From contig CM022666.1 of the NCBI GenBank assembly GCA_012295275.1, forward strand, positions 2,872,616 to 2,936,615: DNA of 64,000 nt, given 5' to 3'. Source of the DNA: Chrysomallon squamiferum (lineage: Eukaryota; Mollusca; Gastropoda; Neomphalida; Peltospiridae). Within the stretch, counting starts at the first letter, position 1, and each line of letters begins with the position of its first letter. The position numbers and the translations under genes are program-made. Shown here piece by piece: positions 26,501 through 38,020 of this stretch. Below the pieces are notes generated by a model. That model was not told the origin of the DNA and ran no database searches. It saw nothing but the letters and a program-made list of their open reading frames with translations.

Positions 26501-26866
26501 TATAATTTTAAAAAACCCTGATGACTGTGTTTGAGTGACATACTGAAGTTATAAATCAACAGTTTAGCCGTCAGCTCTGTAAATTACTCATCATGCAGGT
26601 CAATCAGTCTGCTTTTTATGATCTACTGCAGCCAGATCAACACATCTTTGTTTCAAGAGCCTTTTCTAATAGTGTGTTTCAGTGCAGGATGAAACAGACA
26701 TGCACTAATGCATGTGCAGACAGGCATAAAAGATAAAACACACTCAAAGAAATTGAATCACATATATACCTATACGCATAACGTAAATATGTTATACACA
26801 CACACATATATATAAAAATTATAAATTTTCTTACGTTAATCTATCTGTATCCTTTATTTTTTACAT

Positions 26867-26902
<36 letters not shown>

Positions 26903-27112
26903 GAAAGAAACAGAAATGAATAATTATGTAAATACACATGCACACAAATATAAAAATTAAAATTTTGTTATATTAATATTTATCTTCTTTATGTTATACA
27001 CACATACATGCATGAATGAACAGATGCATGCATGCAAGCATATATTCACATAACATATTCACAATTTTTTCATTAGGGACATCATATAGCATTGCATTAT
27101 GATTCTACAATG

Positions 27113-27152
<40 letters not shown>

Positions 27153-27443
27153 TAACATACACACACATACACAGTTTCAGGGCAAAATGTGAAGGATCTA
27201 TTTTGAACTTTGAAAGAAAAGCTCACTTTCAGTTTCAAAAGGTTATTGTAACTGTGAAGAATGTAACTTGCTTTTTTTGATGAAAATATGCTGCATTTTG
27301 TGAAAAAACTATTTACCATGTTAGAGATGCATAAAGTTTGTTTTGCATACTGTTCATCAACTGATGGGTTTTTCAAGATTTGGTTTTTTTAATCATGTTT
27401 TGCTAACTAAATATCTTATATATAAATTGTTTTGAATTATGTC

Positions 27444-27445
<2 letters not shown>
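26501..27445. other. AT-rich DNA with AC and TA runs, no gene seen
   Basis: The part at 26510-26720 is non-repetitive. (AC)n lies at 26870-26900, CATG/CATA units near 27000-27045 and (TA)n at 27118-27147. Minus and plus frames at 27059-27376 have no recognised domain. Confidence 0.5.
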
Positions 27446-27500
<55 letters not shown>

Positions 27501-27560
27501 TAATAATAATAATAATAATGATAATAATAACAATAACAATAATAATAGCAATGATATATA
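27446..27560. repeat. (AAT)n microsatellite with GAT and CAA interruptions
   Basis: A pure run to about 27497, then TGATAATAA-type interruptions to about 27550. Confidence 0.92.
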
Positions 27561-28269
27561 TATAAAAATAATTTTTTTCCCCTCATTTCATAATAAAAAT
27601 ATGTAACATTCCAGCATCCAACAGCATAAATATGAGAATATTACTTACATATATCTTACAACAAAAAAAAAAAAAAAAGGTATTGGCAAATTTGATGTAA
27701 TGCACAGAATTGGCATTTTTTTTTTTTCTTTTTTCTTTTTTATATCCTTAAAGAACACTTAATTCAGAAAGAAAAGACAAAGAAATGAACTGCTGAAAAC
27801 GGAATCTGAACCAAATTTGAAATTAAGAAATTTAACAAAAGAAGAGAAACAAGGAAGGATGAAAAATTACAAAGGATGAAATTAAAAACAGAAAATTATG
27901 GAAAAGACACACACACACACACAGAATCATAAAAACACACATTCCTACCATTTACGTCAAAGTCTCTGTAATATTACGAAACGAGACACTTGAAACAAAC
28001 AGACACACAGTGAAAACGGACACTTATGATTCATAATCGAACCAACAGCAGCATCGGCGCATTTACAGCAACATCTTTTATAAAACCCACACCCACACCC
28101 ATTAATCCTCTCCCACAAACGAGAGAAATAAATTCACTTTTATCGATTATGCATATAGCGACTTCTTTCAGCTCTGTAACATGTTAAAGTGCATGGCCAT
28201 GTTTCCTGGAAGGTCTAAAGGTCAAACATGATATTTTATAACAGAGGTCAAATAATTTATCTCGTGTCA
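27561..28269. other. AT-rich DNA; small CpG-richer part with a TATAAAA motif
   Basis: A and T tracts at 27661-27678 and 27717-27728, AC at 27908-27922. The part at 27950-28200 is non-repetitive with several CpGs and has TATAAAA on the plus strand at 28079-28085. In AT-rich DNA this motif is common, so a promoter is only a weak suggestion. Confidence 0.3.
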
Positions 28270-28890
28270 GTTAAAAATTCTACAGAATCCATTGCTTTAT
28301 TAAGATTAAGAAATCCATATCTTCTATGTATGTATATATAAAAAAAAAAACATAGAGAATCCATAGATTAAGAAAGAACACGAAATCTCCGTATAAAATA
28401 ATTTCATGTAGAATCCACGTCATATGAAGAATAAGAAATCTATTTAAAATATTTGATAAAATCTATACATTAAAAAAAGATTTCTCTGTTAGTCAATACA
28501 TTAAAACACATTCTCTTCACAGATCCATTTATTATTTTTAATATAAATCCTCAGGATTATTTTCTAGAATCTAATTCTCAGAAGAATAAAAAAAAACAAT
28601 TCTGTAAGGAATATCTACAAAAGAATTAATTTTGATAAGGAATGTTCTAAAAACTATTGTCCATAAAATTCCATGCATTTAGATAAATAAAGGTCCATAA
28701 GATATATTGCATAAAATGTGTATACATTATGATGAAAACATTCATACATAATGAAGAATAAGGAATTTACAAGGAATACTGTATAAATTTGGAAGATATT
28801 TATTTTTATAAATATTTCTGTAACATCCACATATTATGAAGAATAAAGATTTCCATGAAATATTCCATAGAATCCATTTATATAACAAAA
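28270..28890. repeat. Degenerate minisatellite, ~45-72 bp unit
   Basis: AGAATCCAT-like landmarks occur at 28284, 28356, 28410, 28458, 28521, 28566 and 28870, and GAAGAATAAGAAAT-like landmarks between them at about 28300, 28425, 28577, 28754 and 28837. Units are heavily decayed. The plus frame at 28855-29040 starts in the last unit and has no recognised domain. Confidence 0.6.
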
Positions 28891-29301
28891 AAAAAAAACC
28901 AGCACAGCACCCTACTAAGCATAATGGATTTGGTTTTAAGTGCCATACTGCTAGCTAAAGATAGTGACAATTCAAAATATAATAAAGACAAACAGAAAGG
29001 AATGAAGGAAGGAGAAATTAAAAGTAAAAAAATAAATTAAGAAAGTGAAGGAAAACTGAAAAATTAAGCGAGAAAATTTGAGAAAATAAGGAAAGGATGA
29101 AAGGAAAAAAATGTATTAAAAGGAAAACTGAAAATTAAGAGAGAAAATTAAGGAAGGAAGGGGGGAAATTTAATTTGAAAGAAAATTAAAGAAAAATAAA
29201 TTGACAAACAATGGAATGAAAGAAAAATAAAGGAACAAAGGAACGATGAAAGAAGTAAACCTGAAGTGTAAAACTGAAAACTGAATTAAAATTGGCAAAC
29301 T

Positions 29302-29332
<31 letters not shown>

Positions 29333-31592
29333 AACAAAAAGATTGAAAGAAAAGAAAAATTTAAAAAATAAAAATGAATGAATGATTGAAAGAAAGAAGA
29401 AAAACTCAATTTAAAAAAAGCTGAAAATGTTTAATGCGTACACACTTACCTTAAATCTGTGAAGAAAAAAAATCAAAACTGCATATGCTTCAGAATCATA
29501 AAGGTCCAGTTTAATAAGCAAAAGTCTGAAATAAAATCAAAATTTGATATTAAATTTGTATTTCTGTGACACAACAGTTTATCAAAACTAAATGCGCCTG
29601 CGACTATTAACATTCTTGTTCATATGTACATGAGAATGTGAACAAGGGGAATAATAGAGATAGCAAGAGAGAGAGAAAAAAAAAGAGAATAAGCAAGTGA
29701 GGAAAAGAAGAAAGGAGAAAGTGAGAGCAAGAATGAAAGAAAAAAAAAATTAAATTTAAAAAAAAAAAAGGCATAATTACTTCCAATTAAAACTTTTAAA
29801 AGATTTTCATGAAATGTTAAACACTGTCAGGTATTTTACGTCTGGCTTGAAACATTTTGTAGAAGATTCTAAAATATTTTTTAAACTCCTGCAGTGCCAC
29901 AAATGACACTCTCATTAAATTGTTTCACATTATCCTTTTTTTTTAAAAATTATTTAATCTACATCACTGACAGGTATTTGTCAGTGTTCCAAACAGAAGA
30001 ATGCCTATTTTCAAAGATGCTGTTCGTGATATAAACTTTTTAATCACTTTTCAAAAACTGAAATAAAAAGAGATAATGGATGGGGAAGGGGAAAAAAAAA
30101 AATCTACTCAAATATAATGAATGGTTCTGAGAGATATAGGCAGAATATAAGAGAGAGAGAAAAAATGAGTCAAAGATGGAAAAAAAAAAGAAAAATATAT
30201 ATTGAGAGATGGAGATAGAGAGACAGAGAGATATATTTAGACTGATAGAGAAAAAGATAAAGAGATAGAGAGATATACAGAGAGAGTGACATAAGGAAAA
30301 TGCACAAAAGAAATTGAAACAAGGAAACAGAAAGAGAAACATACAATGATTCAGGCCAGGAAATACATATTCTTATATATTTTGTTTTAATATAGAGTTG
30401 GATAAATAAATAATTAGCAAGCAATTAATGAAATAAAATTAAAAATCAGACGTATATGTATGTCGCATACATGACATTGCAAATTCAAACCACAAAAATG
30501 ACAAAAACAAAAACAGCAACAACTGTACGATCAACAGAATGAAAAAGTTTGACAGACATTGTGTTTCTAGGTGTTAATCAACCTTTGTGTCAAAATCCAG
30601 AATGACACCACATTCCTGTGTGTGTGGAAACTGCATGATGCATGTGCAAACTATGTGTTTTATTATGTTAATAAACAGATGTGAATGATCTTTACTAGGA
30701 TGTCTACAGTCAAAATGTACGTTCAGTCTAATAGTTGATATAATTATTATTAATATTTCACGTTTCCCCTACTTTTTTTTTTTGAAGAGTATAATAACAC
30801 AAACTGTAATTTATATAAAAAGATTGTTGATATTTTATACATAATAAACAATAAACTATTTTATAAAAATATTAAAAATTAAAAAAAGATACTGGATGAA
30901 CTTTAAGACATTCTGTTTACTAGGATGTCTGTGAAAAAGGTTTTTTTTTTTTGTGTTTTTAAAAAAAATAATAATCAAAGAAGAAACCTAAAGATATTCC
31001 CAAATGTACACCAAAGTAACAAATGAACATTTTTAATAATTTATTAATTCATCATTAACAAAGATTTTGCATGTCCTGAAAGTTAATTAATTGTTCTATC
31101 TAATTAGATCACCTTTTTAAAAATTACTTTTCTTTTATCAGTGTGTTGGAAGATAAATTTTCTCGTGCATAGTCAGTGCAAATATAATGTTCATCATAAA
31201 ATAAGATCTTATAAAAAAATATTAATACATATATAAATTAAAATTTCAACACTTTCTTGTTTGTTTTAATAAAGCTTAGACTAAAAGGAAATACATGTAT
31301 GTAGTGTAAAATGATTCAGAATGCTGGAAATAAATGAATAAATAAAGATACTTTAAAAATTTTTACAAACTATAAATTAGATACATATATGTGTTATAAA
31401 AAATTATTTTTAATTTTGCCCTGTTTTTTTCTTGAAAGTAATAACACATATTTGAAATAAACAAATAAACAAATAAATAAATACATAAATAAATGTATAA
31501 ATAAATAAATATATTAAAAAAACAAAAAAAATAAACAAATAAATAAATAAAAACAAACAAATAAATAAATAAAAATAAATAAATATATAAAA

Positions 31593-31628
<36 letters not shown>

Positions 31629-31868
31629 AAATTCAAAAATAATAAAATTAAAAAAAATGAATAAACAAACAAACAAACAAATTAATTAGTTAATCGGTCA
31701 AAAATCTCAAGACGTACCTGTAAGTTTTTATCACACCACAAACAAAACAAATACACGAGTTGTGAAAAGAACAGTTCACACAAAATGTTTCACAGACTGA
31801 TCAATCTTGCAGTGAATCATGAACGCATGACTCAAAGACTGTTACACTGCAAACCAGATACAAGTAAG

Positions 31869-31909
<41 letters not shown>

Positions 31910-32109
31910 AAAATAAAAATAAAATAAAAATAAAAATTTATAATATATTCCGAAAAATTGACACTGATGAGGTCATCTTGTTTACTTCGTTTGAACGTCG
32001 TCAATGGCAGCAGCAGTGAACTTTTATGACAGTTTTGTGTTCGCTGTTACCACCTGTTTGTTTTGAATGTTCGACAGAATGAGACTGATTTAGGAACATT
32101 ATTTTTTTT
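28891..32109. other. Long A/purine-rich and AT-rich region, no gene seen
   Basis: GAAA/AAAT-rich at 28980-29420, GA/AAG-rich at 29640-29760 and 30060-30340, AAAT tetranucleotide DNA at about 31455-31600 with a long A tract at 31590-31625, and another A tract at 31868-31907. The part at 30480-30720 and that at 31930-32090 are non-repetitive. Minus-strand Phe/Tyr/Ser frames are reverse readings of purine DNA. Confidence 0.6.
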
Positions 32110-32195
32110 TTTGTGTGTGTGTGTGTGCTTGATTTTAGAGTTTTGTGTGTGTGTGTGTGCTTGATTTTAGAGTTTTGTGTGTGTGTGTGTGTGTA
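32110..32195. repeat. 32 bp higher-order unit built on (TG)n
   Basis: The block TTTT(GT)n followed by CTTGATTTTAGAG occurs twice in tandem with a 32 bp period, and a third (TG)n begins a further unit. This shows duplication of a microsatellite together with its flank. Confidence 0.85.
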
Positions 32196-32490
32196 TTTAA
32201 TGAAATTGTTTTCCTGCATTTTATTTAACTGCAGACAGAAATAATATATATATAAATATGTGTGTGTGTGTGTGTGTGTGTGTATTTTTAAAAATTAAAA
32301 TAATAAAAATAAAATAAAAATAAAATAAAAATAAATAAATAAATAAAAATACAAATAAACACTAAAACCAGTAATAATAATAATAATAATAATAACTAAA
32401 TTAATAAACTAAAATCAAATCAAATCAAATAAAAAAATAAAAAAATCATACACACAACATCAGATTAAATTAATGTTTGGTGTAATGCTA
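32196..32490. repeat. TA/TG and AAATA-type simple repeats
   Basis: (TA)n(TG)n at about 32244-32283, AAAAT/AAAT-rich DNA to 32350, (AAT)n near 32372-32394 and ATCAA units near 32412-32430. Confidence 0.8.
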
Positions 32491-32499
32491 GAAAATACA

Positions 32500-32730
32500 A
32501 AACAGTTCAATAAAGATAGAATATATCACACTAACATCTGTCTGTATAAATAAACCTCTGTATATCACATTCTGTATGATCTATAATATTTCTATAGGCT
32601 AAACGTTGAGGTAAGATATATACATATCTATAAAAACTATCAGACTACCAAACAGTTCAATAAAATATAGACCACAGGACTATTAGATTAATTTCTGTCT
32701 TTACAAATAATACTCTGTGCTTTAGATTAT
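32500..32730. repeat. Diverged direct duplication, ~150 bp apart
   Basis: AACAGTTCAATAAA(G)ATA, then CTGTCT-TA-AAATAA-CTCTGT landmarks, appear from 32501 and again from about 32651. Possibly part of the same decayed family as the 174 bp duplication that follows. Confidence 0.5.
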
Positions 32731-32859
32731 TATTATTATAGTAACTTAATATTTCTTTAGCTAATTTGAATTTATAAAAACACACACACACACACAAAAT
32801 CAGAGGGGATGCTTGAGAAGTGAAACATTTCAAGATTAATCCTTCTTAGAGTAATCAAA

Positions 32860-32940
32860 GGTTGATATTTCACATTCCATACAGTGCTGTTCAATTTATT
32901 TCTTCAAACCATTGAAATATTAACTCGACATAAATTTTTT

Positions 32941-32973
<33 letters not shown>

Positions 32974-33225
32974 AACCTTGCTGGCAACAGTAAAAGTAAT
33001 ATAATGTGTGAAGTGATAATGTGGGTTTCTTCTTTCAAAATATTATTACAATATTTCACGTTCCAAATAGTGCTCTTCATTTTTTTTTTTTTTTTTTTAA
33101 TCAAACACTGAGGTATACACTTCCCAATGTAAAATATGTTTAAAAAAATCCCTTGCTTGTAATAAAAAAGTAACATAATGTCTGATAGTGGGTTTCTTCC
33201 TTCATAATTCTATTTCCAATAATAT
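32860..33225. repeat. Tandem duplication, ~174 bp unit
   Basis: Two copies share ATATTTCAC(A/G)TTCCA, AGTGCT-TTCA, a homopolymer tract, CTTGCTGG/CTTGCTTG, AAAGTAA(T/C)ATAATGT and GTGGGTTTCTTC(T/C)TTC. The AAAGTAA landmark lies at 32993 and 33167, 174 bp apart. Confidence 0.75.
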
Positions 33226-33449
33226 AAATATCATAATTTTATGTGTGACACATGGTAGTCGTTAATAAAGAAAAATATGCGATTGTCTTAAACAAACATT
33301 AAATTACTCTGTAAGTTATGAGGCCCAAATTTAATTGGATGTAAGCAAACAGAATTACAGACTACAGACACAAGTGGACAAAGAAATAATCACAAAGAAA
33401 GGCAAACAAACTAACAATGACATTTTTTGGCATGGCTGTAATAAAATAC

Positions 33450-33595
33450 AGAACATTATTCCCAGAAACATAAATAAAAAAAATATATTGTCTAGAAGAA
33501 AATAATAAAACTCAGAATACATCATCTAGAACAAAGCAAAAAATGTCACAACATATCCTCTAGAACAAAATAATAATACCCAGAATATATCTAAT
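33450..33595. repeat. Short tandem repeat, ~48 bp unit
   Basis: Three copies of a TCTAGAA(G/C)AAAATAATAA(A/T)AC-CAGAATA(C/T)AT-like unit. Period estimated by eye. Confidence 0.6.
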
Positions 33596-33599
33596 TGTA

Positions 33600-33955
33600 T
33601 ATCCAGTAATGAAAATGATGATATTAACAGCAATATGATTGATATTAAAAATATCTAGCAATAATATTTCAATTTGCACGGCAAAGAACATATCGGGTGA
33701 TATCAAAATAACATAACTTGTAATAACATCAATAATATATAACTTGTGATATTAGAAGTAATATTACTGGTGATATTAACAGTAACATAACTGGCGATAC
33801 AGACTGTAATATAAATAGGGTTTATTAACAGCAATATTGTGATATTTACATGAATTATTATTTGTAATATAAAAAGTGACATTAATGGTAACATAACTTG
33901 TAATATTAACAATAATATAACTGATAATATTAACAGTAATATATACACACATTTC
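33600..33955. repeat. Minisatellite, ~27 bp unit
   Basis: Many copies of TAATATTAACAGTAATATAACTGGTGA-like sequence with variants (AACATAACTTG, GGCGATAC). The 81-residue minus frame of Ile/Leu/Val is its translation. Confidence 0.75.
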
Positions 33956-34289
33956 TAATAATATAATCAGTTATTTACCCTTTAGATTATCTATGTCGCC
34001 ATTAATATGATTAATGCTGTATGCCTATTAATACCGTTTGATAAAAATAAATCTACACATATTACAGTAATATTCATGAAATATTTTGGTAAGACCATCC
34101 AGGGATGTTATTAAAACACACAATACAAAGCTGGAGGGGGGGGGACACATCCTCTAAATGACCTGTTGGTGCTGTCACCTGTGGGGACAAAAGTTGACTA
34201 AGTAAAACTTACTGAGAGAATCTGTCATTGATATTTCAGTTCAGGAAATTTTTTTTTTTTTTTTTTTTTTTTTATACGCCTTCTCCTAG
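33956..34289. other. AT-rich, then mixed DNA; no gene seen
   Basis: A run of nine or more G lies near 34135-34144, unusual in this window, and a T tract at about 34249-34273. No coding signal. Confidence 0.45.
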
Positions 34290-34580
34290 GAACATTATTC
34301 AAAGGGTCAGACTGGCCTACAGGTGGCGCTGTCAACTACAAATGGCTGTCGTATTTAGCAACAACAAACAGTGGTCATCACTCGACAAATATCAAGTTTG
34401 TCTGAGCAAATTTTAGCCCGAGTTGTGCAAATAAATGCGACTGAATGCACGGGTTCATAGACGCAATATTTCAGCTTGTCAACCAGTGTAAAAACAGACA
34501 GGGCCATCGAGAAAATTACCTGTAAGCCTTCCCAGCATGCATGCGTCGAGGGAACTTCACAATGTGTTACCAAAGTTGTC
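34290..34580. promoter_or_regulatory. Candidate regulatory island with CTCF-like and ZNF143-like motifs
   Basis: A non-repetitive CpG-richer block. AGGTGGCGCT at 34321-34330 (with ACAGGTGGCGCTGTC around it) matches the core of the CTCF motif. TTCCCAGCATGCA at 34529-34541 matches the first 13 positions of the ZNF143/Staf site (YWCCCANMATGCA). On the minus strand, an open frame (34355-34573) contains GGCTTACAG followed by GTAATT at about 34519, a donor-like site. ZNF143 sites are typical of promoters, so this could be the start of a minus-strand or bidirectional transcript. Confidence 0.35.
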
Positions 34581-34789
34581 GGATGATCACAAAATAATTT
34601 TATTTTATTTAAAAAAAAATAAAAAAAAAGTTGCCTGCAAGATAAGTGTGTGATGTAGTGTTACAGACTGTGAGAGAAGAGTTATTGTAATAAATAGAAA
34701 ATAAAATGAAGAGTTATTATTATTATTATTATTATTTTTCTTTTTTTGACCGACAGTAGAATACATTTGTTTTTAAACAGTTCTAAGAA

Positions 34790-34793
<4 letters not shown>
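34581..34793. other. AT-rich DNA, no gene seen
   Basis: A-rich near 34608-34629 and (ATT)n near 34714-34737. Confidence 0.6.

Positions 34794-34867
<74 letters not shown>
34794..34867. repeat. (TC)n microsatellite
   Basis: Pure TC run of about 74 bp. Confidence 0.95.
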
Positions 34868-34874
<7 letters not shown>

Positions 34875-35164
34875 CAAAAATGAAATAATTGACTTTGCCA
34901 ATGCTAAATGAACAATTCGACAAATGACATGTGCATCACACCTTCCACTGGGCAAATGGAAAAACAAAATTTATTATGTCATAAAGTTTGTCACTAAATG
35001 TCCCCTGAACACTGATTTATGCACTAAGCAGAGTGCAAATCCAATTCCTAAATATAATTAAGTCTGCAAGAATTTCTCACAGCGTTTGGAATTGGTTATT
35101 TCAAAAGAGAGAATTTGTTTTCATATCTATCTTTAAACAGAGATAAATTATTTAGATAGAGAAG

Positions 35165-35182
35165 TAAATAGATGGATGGATG

Positions 35183-35249
<67 letters not shown>

Positions 35250-35335
35250 GGACAGACAAGTAGATGGATAGGTTGGTGGATGGATGGATGGATGGAGGAA
35301 AAGATAGAGAGTAAAAGCAGAGAAAAAGGGTTAGT

Positions 35336-35371
<36 letters not shown>
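35165..35371. repeat. Compound GGAT/GATA/GA/GACA and AC cluster
   Basis: GATGGATGGATA, then (GA)n at about 35193-35240, GACA/GACG units, GATGG units to about 35296, and (AC)n at 35340-35371. The part at 34868-35164 is non-repetitive without a gene. Confidence 0.9.
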
Positions 35372-35377
<6 letters not shown>

Positions 35378-36125
35378 CACACTCCATCTACCTAACAACC
35401 AACACAAATTTGAACATGAGGAAAGCCAAAAAAACAAAAAAAAAGAGAGCAAATATGATAAGAACCAAAACGGAAACAATATCAGACCATTTGTACTAAA
35501 AATACACGTTTCACATGAACTGTTGCCATGGCAGCAGTTGTTTTTGAAAGACAGTTGGGTTTAAAAGAAACTAGTATGACATTGGCAACAAGAAAAAAAA
35601 AAATAAAATCCCTTTAAATAAAACACAACAGTAAAATACAAGTTGTTATGGGACCTAAATGCTTGTTACCAGACCTAATTGTTTCAAATCCACAATAACA
35701 GACCAATAACTCTTTCTTTTTTTTTTTTTTTTTTTCCTGTGTAATTTGAACATGAGGAAAAAAAAACCAAAACACCCAAAAACCCTCATAAAACAAACAG
35801 GATGTGTGTCCTAATCATTTGCATATCTTGACAAAAAAGGTATTAAAATAAAGAAATAAACCAAAACATTTCTGTATTTGTTTGTGGAAATGAAGAAAGT
35901 GAGTTTTAAAATAAACATATTGGATACTTTAATAATTAGTTTACTTCATTAAAAACACACACATTATATGTGTGTATGTGTGTATATATATATATATATA
36001 TATTAAAAACTTTAATTATATCTATTGCTTTTTTAATAGTTGGGGGTAAAGATAAAATGTATATTTATTTTTATAAAAAATACAATATATTAGTATATAT
36101 GAAAATGATTAAATTATAATTTTTT
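35372..36125. other. AT-rich DNA with a possible tRNA-like B box
   Basis: GTTTCAAATCC at 35681-35691 resembles a tRNA B box and is preceded by the mixed sequence 35640-35680. A T tract lies at 35716-35735 and (TA)n at 35983-36002. No gene. Confidence 0.3.
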
Positions 36126-36129
36126 TTAT

Positions 36130-36790
36130 TTTTTTTTTTTTTTTCAGACTAATATATAAATAGATTTTAAAACAATTAATTGCCTATTTCACAATATAAA
36201 TGTCATTATGATGAAAGGTGCCTAATGGATGAAAAAAACATTATGTGTAAATAAAATTATTGCCATTACAAAAATTTATGTGCCAGTTATCAAATAATTT
36301 GTTTTGGCAGATTAATAAATATATTTTTGAAAATAATAAATAGAAAATTAATCAGTTACCATTTTAGCCAAAAAAAAAAAAAAAAAAAAAAAATGACATT
36401 TTTATTTTAGTTATCAGTTGGATAGGGAATTTAGTGGGTGTAAAATAAAAATATATCGAATAATAAAAATTAATGTGCTTGCCAATTACAAAATAATTTA
36501 GCTCATTTAGTAACATATTTTTATAACATTAATTAATTGCCCATTCTACAAAATAAATGTCAGTTTGATAAATACATTTAATCATTTAATAATTTGTATT
36601 TGTTTTCCGTTAATAAAAAATATATATTTTTTTAAAATTAATTAATTACCTATTTTACAATATGTACATTTTGGTGATAAAAATATATTCAGTATTTATT
36701 AATATGCAAACCAATGATTTAATCACTTGTGTTGTGTTTTGGCCAATAAAAAATTTTTTTTTTAAAAATAATCATACTATTAAAAATTTG
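36130..36790. repeat. Degenerate AT-rich repeat, ~110-180 bp spacing
   Basis: AATTAATTGCC(T/C)ATT-like landmarks at about 36174, 36349 (weaker), 36531 and 36640 are followed by ACAATATAAATGTCA and GTTTTGGCCAATAAA-like blocks. Spacing is about 175, 182 and 109 bp. Confidence 0.5.
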
Positions 36791-37610
36791 TTTCACTGGC
36801 TTTTGTAAAGAGAATTGAGGATGTAATTTTATCCAGTTGAGTCATATTGATATTTAATCCTTTTTACTTACAATTTATTAGATTCATTAAAAAAATAATA
36901 ATAATAAATAAATAAAATAAAATAAAATATATAAAGAAAGAAAGAATAAAGTGAAAAAAAAATAAAGAAAAAAAAGGAAGAAAAAAAGAAAGAAATATAT
37001 TAAAAATAACAAAAAAAAAAAATAAAATAAAAATAAAATACATTTTCGGTGTAATGTAATCCATTTACATTTTTACTAAATGCATGAAAATATTATTATA
37101 AAAAGTTTTAATTTGTTTCTTAGTAATGTTTTTAAAAATGAAGAAGTTGTAGTTTTTTTTATAATTTTTTTAAATTACATTTTACATAAAAAAAATAGTT
37201 ATAAACATCCCATTCAAAATATAATAGTATTAAAATAAAATAAAAAAATAAAGAAAGAAAGAAATATGTCAAAATAAACATTTTACACAAAAATTAATTA
37301 ATTACAAATAAAATCAATATTATTATAAAAAAAACAACAACAAAAAAAACCACCAAAAAACAAAAAATAAACCAATAATTTTTTAAAAATAAAAACAATA
37401 ACACAAAAATATATTCTTCCTTATATATTACTTAATTTTTTTCCAAATTCTCACTACAACATTTTTCTCAATCTAAAAAAACAACAAAATAGACCCCCCA
37501 AAAATTACAAACCTTGCCTGTACATTCCCTTCTTTTTTCTTAATTATAATAAAAAAAAAAAAAATTATTAAAATTAAAAAAAAAAAAAAAAAAAAAAATT
37601 AACAAAAATG
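36791..37610. other. A-rich low-complexity DNA, no gene seen
   Basis: AAAT/AAAG-rich at 36880-37050 and 37190-37400, A tracts at 37549-37564 and 37577-37598. Confidence 0.65.
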
Positions 37611-37614
37611 AAGA

Positions 37615-38020
37615 GACAGATCACTCTGACCTTGAGACAAAGAACGAGAGAAAAGACATTAACGGAAAGAAGAATGGAACTGGAAGACGAAACAAAAAGG
37701 GTTGTGTGAGATTATGAAAAGACCTGGGTACTCTAGGCCCATGAATCAAAATTATCGATTGGTTATTTTTTGTGTTTTTTTCGTATTTTTTTCCAGGACA
37801 CGTTATTCCGAGAAGCTCCAACTAATTGTTGGACCACGTGTAACTGTTGGAAAAAGACGTAACCCTTCGAGTTAAAGTGCATGTCACGGTGACCTGCGAA
37901 TAATGAAATGCTAGTGAACCAACATCCTACGAGGAAAACATTTTTCTCTCTGCCCGTTTCCTAGAATAAAGATTTCAAGATCAATAAAGTTTTAGAACGA
38001 TACTCTTTAACCTGTTTGGA
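37615..38020. promoter_or_regulatory. Non-repetitive island with E-box and nuclear-receptor-like palindrome
   Basis: CpG-richer mixed block. It contains CACGTG (37835-37840) and ATGTCACGGTGACCT (37881-37895), whose reverse complement matches AGGTCAnnnTGACCT at 11 of 12 defined positions. An acceptor-like TTTTTTTCCAG ends at 37797 on the plus strand. No open frame or domain supports a gene, so it may be regulatory DNA or chance. Confidence 0.25.
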
